Below the pieces are notes generated by a model. That model saw nothing but the letters and a program-made list of their open reading frames with translations, was not told the DNA's origin and did no database searches. Of a DNA stretch of 51,608 nucleotides, positions 19,998 to 28,495 are shown piece by piece (positions within the stretch are counted from its first letter, which is position 1; each line of letters opens with the position of its first letter). The DNA is from a virus: IMG/VR virus record IMGVR_UViG_3300021061_000004, positions 1 through 51,608 of that record; one strand, given 5' to 3'. The translations under genes were made by a program, and so were the position numbers.

Positions 19998-20742
19998 GGT
20001 CTTGCCGATCTATATCGGGTGGGACAGTCGCGAACAGGACGCCTACGAGGTCTGCCGCTTCTCGATCATCGACCGCACCAAAGCCTCAACCTATATCCGG
20101 CCCCTGAAGCACCGCACCTTGAGAGCGGAGGGCCTGTTCGACCGACCCTGGAGAGTTGGGGAGACAGGTCAATACGTTGACGAGCGTGATGGAAAGCCAT
20201 TCTCGACCGAGTTCTCCCATTCTCGCTGGCTGACTTACCTGCTGGCGAAGCGCGACGTGCCCTCTGCCAAATGGGCGGCGTTCATGGACTGCGACTTTCT
20301 GTTTCAGGCCAATATCAAGGAATTGTTCGCTCTCGCGGACGAAAGATTTGCGGTGATGTGTGTCAAGCACCGTCACACCCCTACTGACTCTGTAAAGATG
20401 GACGGGGTAGCCCAGACTTCATACCACCGCAAAAACTGGTCGAGCCTCGTGCTGTTCAACCTCCAGCACCCGCTCAACGCCGATCTGACGGTTGACGTGG
20501 TGAACCACAAACCCGGCTCGTGGTTGCATTCCTTCTCCTGGCTGAAGGACGAGGATATCGGAGAGCTACCTCCCGAGTGGAACTGGATACAGGGTGTGTC
20601 ACCGGATGTAACACCCAAGGCGGTCCACTACTCGGAAAAGGCCCCGTGGTTTATCGAGCACGGCGGGCTGTGGGAGCTTGAACGCTCCCGGATGAGAAAC
20701 CCCAGACCCTCAATCTGGGACAGGCTGAAGGAAAGCGCGTGA
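19984..20742 (+). CDS. GT-A/GT8-like glycosyltransferase, 252 aa
   Basis: The product opens LPIYIGWDSREQDAYEVCRF, has the metal-binding D-x-D at D103/D105 (FMDCDFLF), then YHRKNWSSLVLFNLQH and WNWIQGV...AVHYSEKAPWF. This order fits GT-A enzymes of the GT8/LgtC-like group that use UDP-sugars. It overlaps both neighbours, so the block is probably translated as one unit. Confidence 0.8.
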   Translation: MTDSEVLPIYIGWDSREQDAYEVCRFSIIDRTKASTYIRPLKHRTLRAEGLFDRPWRVGETGQYVDERDGKPFSTEFSHSRWLTYLLAKRDVPSAKWAAFMDCDFLFQANIKELFALADERFAVMCVKHRHTPTDSVKMDGVAQTSYHRKNWSSLVLFNLQHPLNADLTVDVVNHKPGSWLHSFSWLKDEDIGELPPEWNWIQGVSPDVTPKAVHYSEKAPWFIEHGGLWELERSRMRNPRPSIWDRLKESA

Positions 20743-21347
20743 AACAGGCCGGCCAGTTCTGGCTTCCCGACGATGACACGCACTTCGCCCCCTTCGCCCT
20801 CGCCGGCACCTATCAGTCTAAACAGCTTGAAGCGGCTCTAAGGCACGTCAAGCGCTTCGGGCTAGCCATCGACATCGGCGCGCATGTCGGGTTCTTCACC
20901 CGCGCGCTGGGCAAGAGATTCGAGAAGGTGGTGGCTTTTGAGCCTCAACCCGAGAACTTCGCCTGCCTGAAGAAGAACCGGCCGGATAACGCCGTCCTGC
21001 ACAACGTCGCGCTCGGCTCACGGCAGTGCTGGGGAGCACTGGACACGCCCAAGGCGGAAAACTCCGGCGCTTGGGAAACGAAAGAAATGAAATACGACAA
21101 CGTCGAGTTAGTCCCCGTCATGCCACTCGACACCTACGACCTCGCCCCGGACTTCGTGAAGATCGACGTTCAGGGCTTCGAGGAACACGTACTTGAGGGC
21201 GGACGGCAGACATTGCTGAAGCACCGCCCCGTGATCCTGATCGAGGAGAACGCGACGAACGTCAACGATGGCGTGCTGATCCTCCAGTCCTGGGGCTGGA
21301 GACGCGCCGACAAGGTGAACCGCGACTGCGTGATGGTGTTTGAATGA
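20739..21347 (+). CDS. FkbM-family methyltransferase, 202 aa
   Basis: A GTG start overlaps the previous stop. The SAM site is IDIGAHVGFFTRAL at about 44-57, followed by KVVAFEPQPENFACLKKN, and the family signature DFVKIDVQGFEEHVLEGG near 137-154. FkbM enzymes O-methylate sugars and other hydroxyl groups. In this block it probably caps a glycan or a hydroxylated product. Confidence 0.9.
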   Translation: MKQAGQFWLPDDDTHFAPFALAGTYQSKQLEAALRHVKRFGLAIDIGAHVGFFTRALGKRFEKVVAFEPQPENFACLKKNRPDNAVLHNVALGSRQCWGALDTPKAENSGAWETKEMKYDNVELVPVMPLDTYDLAPDFVKIDVQGFEEHVLEGGRQTLLKHRPVILIEENATNVNDGVLILQSWGWRRADKVNRDCVMVFE

Positions 21348-22798
21348 CATTCAATCCGATGGCCGGCAAGGCGGTGATGAAAGTCCGCCAGCACATCGAG
21401 GGCCAGGACCTCTCGGTGATCGAGCTTGGCTCGCAGACCCTGACCTTCCAGTTGAAGGACCGCACGTTCAAGGACGTGCCCGACTACTACGATTTCCTCG
21501 GGTTTACCCGCTACGAGTCCATCGACTTCGACGGGAAGGGGACGGTTAGCCTCGATTTGAATCGAACGGTTATCAGTATCCCGAAGGAGATCGAAATTGC
21601 CACCAGCGCTGCGACGACACCGTACCCGCATCTAGAGCCGGCCGACCTCGTCACCAACAACGGAACCGGCGAGCACATCTTCAACCAGGCGGCCATCTTC
21701 GAGACCTGTCACAACCTCTGCAAACGAAGGGGGGTGATCCTGCACGTGCTGCCGTGGATCAACTGGCGGAACCACGGTTTCTACAACTTCAACCCCGTCC
21801 TGTTCTTCGATCTTGCTCACGCCAACGGCTACGAAATCCTTGAGATGTACGCCGGGGATCGGGATGGCAATGTCCTCATCGAAAACATCGACCCGAAAGA
21901 GATCAAAAGACCGGAACCGACCGACAAGAACATCATGCTCGTCTGCGCCCTCAGAAAAACGAGCGACGAAGGATTCAAGGTCCCGGTCCAGGGCAAGTAC
22001 CGCCACCACGCCCCGGCTGACGTGGGAGCAAAACCTGCTGAACCGCTACGGCATAACCCAGGCGTTCGGCTGAAATCCGTTCTTGGCGCCCTTGTTGAAA
22101 GGAGGGACCGTGTCAAGCCATTCCCTTACATTGCTGGCCGGCTTGACCCGGTTTACCTGGAACAGCTTGAAAAGAATTTCCCCGATCCTGCGGACATCAT
22201 CCTCGGCCGACCGGCAAAACAGAACACCCTCTACCAGCGCTCGGCCCGCGAAGTCCTCGGCGACGAATCCACCTCCGCCTTCTGGCGCGAGTTTTTCGAG
22301 CTTCACACCGGGGAGCAGTTCCTCAACGAGCTGTTCCTCATCTTCGCCCCCGAGATCCGTCGTCTCTATCCGCAACTGGGGTCCCTCCCGCTCACCGCCG
22401 GGGTTAGGGGCAGGGATAAGCAACCGTTCCGCCTCGACTGCCAGTTCGCGGTGAATACACCGGTCGAGGAAACCTCATCGGTGAGAGGACCCCACATCGA
22501 TGACCCGAAGGAACTTTATGCGGGCCTGGTTTATCTCGGCGGCGGCGAGCTTGAAATCTATCGCTGGAAGGGTCCGCGCTCGTTTGTCGGCCGCGAGGGC
22601 ATGGTCAAGAAAGCGGAAGCGGAGCCCGGAAGCGTCGAGATCGTCGAGACGATTGAGTGCCTTCCCGGAACCGTTCTGTTCTTCCTCAACACGCCGGACT
22701 CGGTGCACGGGGTCGCTCCTCGACTGAAGGGCGATGGCTACCGGAAATACATCAACATCATCGGGGAGGTTGACTCCCCACTATTTGGGCTGAAATGA
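21344..22798 (+). CDS. Fused methyltransferase-like and 2-oxoglutarate/Fe(II) dioxygenase, 484 aa
   Basis: Residues 1-230 resemble a class I methyltransferase-type domain: NNGTGEHIFNQAAIFETCHN near 104-123, then LHVLPWINWRNHGFYNFNPV and NGYEILEMYAGD. Residues 250-484 form a prolyl-4-hydroxylase-like dioxygenase with the iron triad H384-x-D386 (GPHIDDP) and H455 (SVHGVAP), and R467 (YRKYINI) placed to bind 2-oxoglutarate. The fusion couples hydroxylation with methyl or group transfer. Substrate unknown. Confidence 0.8.
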   Translation: MTFNPMAGKAVMKVRQHIEGQDLSVIELGSQTLTFQLKDRTFKDVPDYYDFLGFTRYESIDFDGKGTVSLDLNRTVISIPKEIEIATSAATTPYPHLEPADLVTNNGTGEHIFNQAAIFETCHNLCKRRGVILHVLPWINWRNHGFYNFNPVLFFDLAHANGYEILEMYAGDRDGNVLIENIDPKEIKRPEPTDKNIMLVCALRKTSDEGFKVPVQGKYRHHAPADVGAKPAEPLRHNPGVRLKSVLGALVERRDRVKPFPYIAGRLDPVYLEQLEKNFPDPADIILGRPAKQNTLYQRSAREVLGDESTSAFWREFFELHTGEQFLNELFLIFAPEIRRLYPQLGSLPLTAGVRGRDKQPFRLDCQFAVNTPVEETSSVRGPHIDDPKELYAGLVYLGGGELEIYRWKGPRSFVGREGMVKKAEAEPGSVEIVETIECLPGTVLFFLNTPDSVHGVAPRLKGDGYRKYINIIGEVDSPLFGLK

Positions 22799-24348
22799 CA
22801 CGCTTTGCCTGCGTCACCACGTTCGGCCGGAAGCACTACGGGCTTTACGGCAGACGCTTCATCGAATCCTACTTGAAGCACTGGCCCGTCTCGATCCCCC
22901 TGTGGGTCTACTACGAGGGGACGAAGCCGGATATCCAGTCCCCGCGCATTACCTATGTCGATCTCGACCAGGACGCGGACCGGCAGAAGTTCATGGACGA
23001 GAAGTTCGACACCTCGTCGGACTACCGCTTCCAGGCCGTGCGCTTCAGCCACAAGGTCTTTGCCCTGACCGATCCCAAGCGGATCGCCAGCAAAGCGGCT
23101 CAGTGGTGGATCTGGCTCGATGCCGACATAGAGACCCACGCCAAGGTGGACGAGGAATTCGTCGAAGCGGTCTGCCCCGAGGGATTCGCGGGCTCCTACC
23201 TCGGTCGCAAGGACTGGCCGCATTCGGAGTGCGGCTTCGTCGGGTTCAATACTCAATACCGGGCGGACGAGTTCCTGGCGAAGTTCAGGAACGCCTATGT
23301 CACGGGCGAAATCTTCAACATGAAGGAGTGGCACGACTCCTACGTGTTCGACCAGCTTCGTGAAGGCTGGTGGCACAACATCAGCGCCGACCTATCCGGG
23401 CTGGAGGTATTCAACCAGTCCATCCTCGGCACAAGGATGCGCCACGACAAGGGGCCGGTCGCCAAGAAGAAGATGAAGCAGAAGCGCCCCGACGGCATGA
23501 AGGGCATCGGGGCCATCGCCCATACCTCCGCTGGAGGGATGGAGATCATGGTCAAGACCAAGAACTGCGTCCCCGAGGTCAACATCCGGGCCAACGTCCA
23601 TTATTCGGCCACGTTGCTCAAGGACTGGCTGGTCGAGTGCAAGATTCACGACGGCATCGCCGTGTTCTGCTCCGGCGGCCCCAGCCTCAAGGACTACTAC
23701 GAGACCATCAAGGAGCTTCAGCAGAAGCCCAACCACTACGTCGTCTGCGTCAAGTCGGCGCATGACGACCTGATTGCCCAGGGAATAATCCCGTGGGCCT
23801 GCGTGCTCCTCGATCCCCGCTCGCACGTCCAGGACTTTATCGAGAACCCCCATCCCGAGGTGCGCTACCTCGTCGCCTCAATGGTCCATCCAACCACGAT
23901 TGACCGCCTCATCGAGAAGAAAGCGAGGGTCTATGGCTACCATGCCCAGGTCGGAGCGGGAGAGCAGGATGTCGTCGCCCAGCGATTGGGCGAGGGGCAT
24001 TTTCTCATTCCCGGCGGCTGCTCGGCGGCCATGCGCGGCATCTCGATCCTGCACGCCATCGGCTTCAGGAAGTTCAAGGGCTACGGCTACGACTGCTCCT
24101 ATCCCGACACGGACAAGATCGACTTCTCGACGCTCGACAAGCGCGGCCAGCCGAAATTCGTCAAGGTCACCATCGACGGCAAGGAATTCGTCACCGACCA
24201 TGAAAAGATCGCCCAGTGCCAGGACATCGCCCGGGTCCTCGACATGCCTTATATGATCGATGTCGAGATGTACGGCCCCGGCATGGTGCCGCATATCTGG
24301 AATTCCCGTGTTCGCAGACGCGCCGAGATGAGCGACGTAGTTGTCTGA
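22795..24348 (+). CDS. Fused GT-A-like domain and DUF115/MAF-like glycosyltransferase domain, 517 aa
   Basis: The N-terminal half has a GT-A-like core with WIWLDADIETH near 105 (D-x-D) and ECGFVGFNTQYRADEF. The C-terminal half begins near 290 with AVFCSGGPSLKDYY, then VVCVKSAHDDLIAQGIIPWA and CVLLDPRSH, the pattern of DUF115 proteins related to motility-associated (MAF) glycosyltransferases. The two-domain order suggests a bifunctional sugar-transfer enzyme. It closes the block just before the portal operon. Confidence 0.78.
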   Translation: MTRFACVTTFGRKHYGLYGRRFIESYLKHWPVSIPLWVYYEGTKPDIQSPRITYVDLDQDADRQKFMDEKFDTSSDYRFQAVRFSHKVFALTDPKRIASKAAQWWIWLDADIETHAKVDEEFVEAVCPEGFAGSYLGRKDWPHSECGFVGFNTQYRADEFLAKFRNAYVTGEIFNMKEWHDSYVFDQLREGWWHNISADLSGLEVFNQSILGTRMRHDKGPVAKKKMKQKRPDGMKGIGAIAHTSAGGMEIMVKTKNCVPEVNIRANVHYSATLLKDWLVECKIHDGIAVFCSGGPSLKDYYETIKELQQKPNHYVVCVKSAHDDLIAQGIIPWACVLLDPRSHVQDFIENPHPEVRYLVASMVHPTTIDRLIEKKARVYGYHAQVGAGEQDVVAQRLGEGHFLIPGGCSAAMRGISILHAIGFRKFKGYGYDCSYPDTDKIDFSTLDKRGQPKFVKVTIDGKEFVTDHEKIAQCQDIARVLDMPYMIDVEMYGPGMVPHIWNSRVRRRAEMSDVVV

Positions 24349-24868
24349 GGACGAGTTCGCCCCAGTCATCTCGAATATTCTGAACCAGTACCCCGCCCTC
24401 TCTGGGCATAACTGGGCCGCTCGTCGCGGTGATGTGTCGCAATACGGCGGCAGCCTTGAATTTTTCAACCCGGACGAGCCGACAAATCCGTACCCCGGCC
24501 GACCCACCATCGAAGTTTACGACAAGAACCTAACGGGCGACGCGCTCCAGCGCGCGGTTTTTGGCGACATGCTGCACTACATGCCGCAGGTCGATCCCAA
24601 GTTCAGGGATTTTCGAGAACAGTTCCGGGGCTCTCTTACGCCAGAGCAGCGCGAATTCGACAGGCGCAAATACAACCAGCTTCACAGCAGCGGCAAGGAA
24701 ACCCGTTCCTACGATGACTGGATGGATAGGTCATGGCTTGACGCATACATCAGAGGCTACCTCGCGCCCGATGAGAGGGACGAGTGGCGCAAGTCCGGGA
24801 CGTACACGGACAAGCAGACATATCTGCTCGAAGCCATGCGCCATTACCTAGCGCAGCCGCGTAAATGA
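24341..24868 (+). CDS. Conserved pre-portal phage protein, 175 aa
   Basis: The TTG start overlaps the previous gene by eight bases. The product has ISNILNQYPALSGHNWAARR, then LEFFNPDEPTNPYPGRPTIE, DMLHYMPQVDPKFRDF and SLTPEQREFDRRKY. The same order is common in proteins next to portal genes of alphaproteobacterial phages. It may be structural or involved in ejection. Role unproven. Confidence 0.7.
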   Translation: MSEDEFAPVISNILNQYPALSGHNWAARRGDVSQYGGSLEFFNPDEPTNPYPGRPTIEVYDKNLTGDALQRAVFGDMLHYMPQVDPKFRDFREQFRGSLTPEQREFDRRKYNQLHSSGKETRSYDDWMDRSWLDAYIRGYLAPDERDEWRKSGTYTDKQTYLLEAMRHYLAQPRK

Positions 24869-26973
24869 GCGACGAATTCCTGCACCCAGAAACACGGAAT
24901 ATCGCGGCAAAGCTCGACGAGAAAGAACTGACCGAGATCGGCAACCGGGTCTACGAGGAGTGGCGGCACGACGAGGAGTCAAGAAAGCAATGGATCGAGA
25001 AGCACGCTTTCTGGCTCAAGATGTATTACCAGGACGACAAGCCGAAGAACCCCCCGTGGGAAGGCTCTTCGAGCGAATCATTACCGCTGCTGGCCGAGGG
25101 CTGCACCCAGTTTGCAGCCAGAGCCTACAAGGCCATGTTCCCCAGCCGGAACTTCATCAAGGCCATCCCGGTTGGCAAGGACGACTCCCATTCGATTGAG
25201 CGGGCCAAGCGCGTGGGCGCGCATATGGCCTGGCAGTGCACCGTCAAGGACAAGCTCTACAAGCGGGGCAAGGACCGCCTTCTGCTCGGCGTTCCCCTCC
25301 ACGGCTCGGTGTTCACCAAGTCGTACTACTGCCCGGCCCGCAAGCGGAACATCGTCGATAACGTCCGCGCCATCGACCTCACGGTTTCCTACGGGGTGGG
25401 TCCCCGTGAATTGGAGGACATAGAGCGCAAGACGCACATCATCCGTATGTCGGTCAACAAGACGCGCATCCTCAAGGAGAAGGGCGTCTTCATCGACGAA
25501 GGCACTCCCGCTGTATGGGATGAGGCCAAGAACAACATCGACCGGGCGCACGACCAGTCGCATGGCCTGACCGAGCCCGGGATGATCGTCTATCAGCCCG
25601 TGGTCCTGCTGGAGCAGCACCGGCTGCTCGATCTGGACGACGATGGAATAGAGGAGCCCTACGTCGTCACGGTTGACGCCGCGACCCGGAAGGTGCTCCG
25701 CATTGTCGTCCGTTACGATACGGATGAGCTGGGTAATCCCACGGCGGACAAGGAGCCAGTCGAGTACTTCACCCACTACCCCTATATGGAGAACCCGGAC
25801 GGGTTCTATGGCCTTGGACTGGGGCATCTGATCTCCCAGCCCAACGCGAGCGTGAACAAGCTTCTCCGCCAGTTCATCGACGCGGCCACGCTGGCCAATG
25901 TCGGCAACAATTCCGGATTCATGTCCCAGCAGCTTGGGGGCATCGAAGGCCGGGAAATCCAGATGAAGCTGGGCCAGTTCGTCAAGGTCCCCGGCTCTGT
26001 GGAAGATTTGCAAAAGGGCATCTGGGTCCCCAAGTATCCCGGCCCCCAGGTCTCGATGCTCCAGGCCATCGAATTGCTCGCGGCCCGCTCCGACCGATTG
26101 GCAACGGTAACCGAGGCGATCACGGGGCAGACCGACAAGGTTGTTCAGCCTACCGCCTTGCTGGCTCTTATCGAGCAGTCGCTACAGGTCTTCTCCTCGG
26201 TCTACGAGCGGATCAACGAGGCGTGGTCGAACGAGCTTTCAAAGCTCTACCGCCTCAACCACAAATTCCTCGACCCGAAGGAATACTTCGCGGTCCTCGA
26301 TGTCGCCGGGGAACTCAAGCAGTTCACCGTCGCGAGAGAGGACTACGCGCCCGACCTTCAGATCCTTCCGGTTGCCGACCCCAAGATGGCGACGGAGCAG
26401 CAGCGGCTTACAAAAGCAAATGCGGAGTGGCAGTTCCTGTCAACCAACCCGCTGGTCCTGAACTCGCCCCAGCACCTCTACAACGCCTCGCGCCGTTACC
26501 TGGAAGCGATGCAGTCGGAGAACATCGACGAAATCCTGCCCAACCCGGGCAATACCATGATGATGCGGATCGACGATCCGGGGATGGAAAATCTACTGGC
26601 GCTCCAGCAGACGCCGATGATGCCGATGGCCTTCCCGGACCAGGACCACCAGATGCACCTCCAACTTCACATGGCGGAGTTGAACAACCCGGTATCGGCG
26701 CTGTCCTCGCTCGGCCGCTCGCTGCTGATGGAGCACGTCAAGGCCCATGCGGTGATGATGTCGGGGGTGATGAACCAAGGGATGCAGATGAATGGACAGG
26801 CAAACGCTCAAGGACTGGCTCCAGGAGCCGACGACCCGGTGGGTGCTGGCCGCCCTGGACCGGAGGTTCCCGGAGCAGGCATGGAAGACGGCAGCTACGC
26901 AGGACAGGCTGAGCAAGGTCCAGGGATGGCGGGAAGTGGCGGACTTTCTCAGGGAGCTGCCCCTCCAGCTTAG
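24865..26973 (+). CDS. Portal protein (P22/T7-like), 702 aa
   Basis: The long product begins with charged helices (MSDEFLHPETRNIAAKLDEK), then WEGSSSESLPLLAEGCTQFA and a helical stem region (LLRQFIDAATLANVGNNSGF). The length and order fit portals of short-tailed phages. The last 60 residues are Gly/Met/Ala-rich. It forms the dodecameric vertex through which DNA is packaged. ATG overlaps the preceding stop. The 3' end is overlapped by another gene in a different phase. Confidence 0.9.
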   Translation: MSDEFLHPETRNIAAKLDEKELTEIGNRVYEEWRHDEESRKQWIEKHAFWLKMYYQDDKPKNPPWEGSSSESLPLLAEGCTQFAARAYKAMFPSRNFIKAIPVGKDDSHSIERAKRVGAHMAWQCTVKDKLYKRGKDRLLLGVPLHGSVFTKSYYCPARKRNIVDNVRAIDLTVSYGVGPRELEDIERKTHIIRMSVNKTRILKEKGVFIDEGTPAVWDEAKNNIDRAHDQSHGLTEPGMIVYQPVVLLEQHRLLDLDDDGIEEPYVVTVDAATRKVLRIVVRYDTDELGNPTADKEPVEYFTHYPYMENPDGFYGLGLGHLISQPNASVNKLLRQFIDAATLANVGNNSGFMSQQLGGIEGREIQMKLGQFVKVPGSVEDLQKGIWVPKYPGPQVSMLQAIELLAARSDRLATVTEAITGQTDKVVQPTALLALIEQSLQVFSSVYERINEAWSNELSKLYRLNHKFLDPKEYFAVLDVAGELKQFTVAREDYAPDLQILPVADPKMATEQQRLTKANAEWQFLSTNPLVLNSPQHLYNASRRYLEAMQSENIDEILPNPGNTMMMRIDDPGMENLLALQQTPMMPMAFPDQDHQMHLQLHMAELNNPVSALSSLGRSLLMEHVKAHAVMMSGVMNQGMQMNGQANAQGLAPGADDPVGAGRPGPEVPGAGMEDGSYAGQAEQGPGMAGSGGLSQGAAPPA

Positions 26974-26998
26974 CAACGAGTTACCGAAGGACGAATAG
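26792..26998 (+). CDS. Small protein overlapping the portal 3' end, 68 aa
   Basis: The frame begins MDRQTLKDWLQEPTTRWVLA and continues as a balanced helical protein (RLSKVQGWREVADFLRELPL). AAGGGA lies about 10 bases before the ATG. It overlaps the portal frame by 182 bases, where the portal C-terminus is low complexity, so the small protein may be the main constraint on that DNA. Confidence 0.62.
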   Translation: MDRQTLKDWLQEPTTRWVLAALDRRFPEQAWKTAATQDRLSKVQGWREVADFLRELPLQLSNELPKDE

Positions 26999-27000
26999 CG

Positions 27001-28317
27001 ATGCATACCCAGGCGGCGAATTACGGCTCGTCACGCTCCCGGATGATCCCGGAGATGGCGCGCACGATGGGCATGGGCCGGTACCGCGATCCCAACGCGG
27101 GGAAGGTCAGCGGCCGAGGCGCGGAGATGGCGCGTCAGGCGGTTGGTTCCGCGCCCAGCGATGCGACGGCGGCGGCCTTCCTGCGTGCATTGGGAGGCAA
27201 CCCCGCCGGCATGGGTCCGATGCCCGGCATGGGCAGCGGGTATCAGGACGAACTGAAGCGGATGGCGTTTGCCCTGCAGCAGCAGGGCCGCATGGGCGAT
27301 ACCGTGCTGGCGCACATCAATCCGCAAGAAGCGCAGATGCTTCACCAGAACACGGACGGCGGCTCGATCAACCCGCAGACCGGATTGCTGGAGTTCTGGA
27401 GCGACGGCCCCGGTGGTCCCGGCGGACAGGGCGGGCAGGATTCCAGCGGCATGGGCGGCGGCGGCACAACGGACAGCACCTCCAACGACAACAGCCAAGA
27501 CAGCCCGGACGGCGCCGGCACACAGGGCGGCAACACGGGTGCCGGCGGGCGAGGGCTCGGCGGCAATGTCAGCGATCCTCACGGCATGGGCGGATTTGGC
27601 GAAGGCGCAATTGGTGGTCCCAATCCGGGTGGCGCCCCCGGCCACCAGGGCGGGCAGGCCGGCAGCGTCGGCGGCCCGGGTCCGGGCGGAGCTACTGGCG
27701 GAACCGGCGGCGGTTCGGGTCAGGCTCCGGGCCAAGCACCGGTCGGCGGGTTTCGCAGCGTCATGGAGAAAGCCGCCGAGAAGGCGGGTTTCCCGCAAAA
27801 CCCCGGTATGATGTCGCAGCAGGCCGTGGTCAACTCTGTATTGGGCCTTGGGCCCGGCACGGCAATCAACGGACTTGTCTCGCTACTGGACGCGACAATG
27901 GAACGGGACAGCGCGCGAACCGGCAAGGCCGATCCCGCGCCCGGCGGCGATACTGGCGGCAGCGAGGGCGGCGTTGGTTCCCCCTTCGTTAAGCCGAGCA
28001 ATGTTGCCGCGCCGACCAGCCTCAGCCGCCCCGCGGCGATGGATGCGCCGTCGTTCCTCGACTTCGAGTCCGACGATCCGCTCCAGCGCCGCGCCAAGAT
28101 CGCCACCTTCGCCACACAGGGCACGGGCGGCAAGTGGGCCACCGACGAAGCATTCGATTACTGGAAGAACCTGACCCAGCGCGGGCTGATCTCAGACGCC
28201 GGCCAGATGCCGGACTTTGCCAACCTGCTGGGTACGGAACTCGGCTATCTGGGCTCGCGGGGCATTGCCGCCCCGAACCAGACGCGGGCGCTGTTGGAAG
28301 CGATACTCAGCTCCTAG
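27001..28317 (+). CDS. Gly-rich virion-associated protein, 438 aa
   Basis: The N-terminal part includes VLAHINPQEAQMLHQNTDGG and SINPQTGLLEFWS, a pair of motifs (HINPxEA and GGSINPxTGLxxF) shared by many large virion proteins. Residues about 140-245 are almost entirely Gly, Pro, Gln, Ser and Asn, resembling collagen-like or flexible linkers. The C-terminus is a folded helical domain (AKIATFATQGTGGKWATDEA). Likely a structural or ejected protein. Confidence 0.72.
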   Translation: MHTQAANYGSSRSRMIPEMARTMGMGRYRDPNAGKVSGRGAEMARQAVGSAPSDATAAAFLRALGGNPAGMGPMPGMGSGYQDELKRMAFALQQQGRMGDTVLAHINPQEAQMLHQNTDGGSINPQTGLLEFWSDGPGGPGGQGGQDSSGMGGGGTTDSTSNDNSQDSPDGAGTQGGNTGAGGRGLGGNVSDPHGMGGFGEGAIGGPNPGGAPGHQGGQAGSVGGPGPGGATGGTGGGSGQAPGQAPVGGFRSVMEKAAEKAGFPQNPGMMSQQAVVNSVLGLGPGTAINGLVSLLDATMERDSARTGKADPAPGGDTGGSEGGVGSPFVKPSNVAAPTSLSRPAAMDAPSFLDFESDDPLQRRAKIATFATQGTGGKWATDEAFDYWKNLTQRGLISDAGQMPDFANLLGTELGYLGSRGIAAPNQTRALLEAILSS

Positions 28318-28487
28318 AAGCAGCCGACAAAAACCCAACCGCAATTACCGGCGGCATCACACACACAGACGGGTCGGCCGGTGATGCAGCCGAGCGGCGC
28401 GAGCGGGGGAATCCCGCAAGCCAGGGTTTGAGCGAGCGCCGGCAGCGCCGCAGCGACAAGAAACATAGCGGCCAAAAACGGTTTCAT
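28314..28487 (-). CDS. Secreted Cys-rich peptide, 57 aa
   Basis: A signal peptide is clear: MKPFLAAMFLVAAALPALAQ with an ALA-Q cleavage site. The mature part has six cysteines (TLACG, LGCIT, VCVCD, GNCGW, VGCF), so disulfides are likely in the periplasm. AGGGGG lies before the ATG. It is the second gene of an inverted pair and its stop meets the stop of the upstream plus-strand gene. Confidence 0.72.
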   Translation of the reverse strand: MKPFLAAMFLVAAALPALAQTLACGIPPLAPLGCITGRPVCVCDAAGNCGWVFVGCF

Positions 28488-28495
28488 TTCGCCCC

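Noticed and set aside
25081-26013. 310-codon minus-strand frame inside the portal gene
   Set aside because: It is the mirror of a strongly supported portal frame with no start signals of its own.
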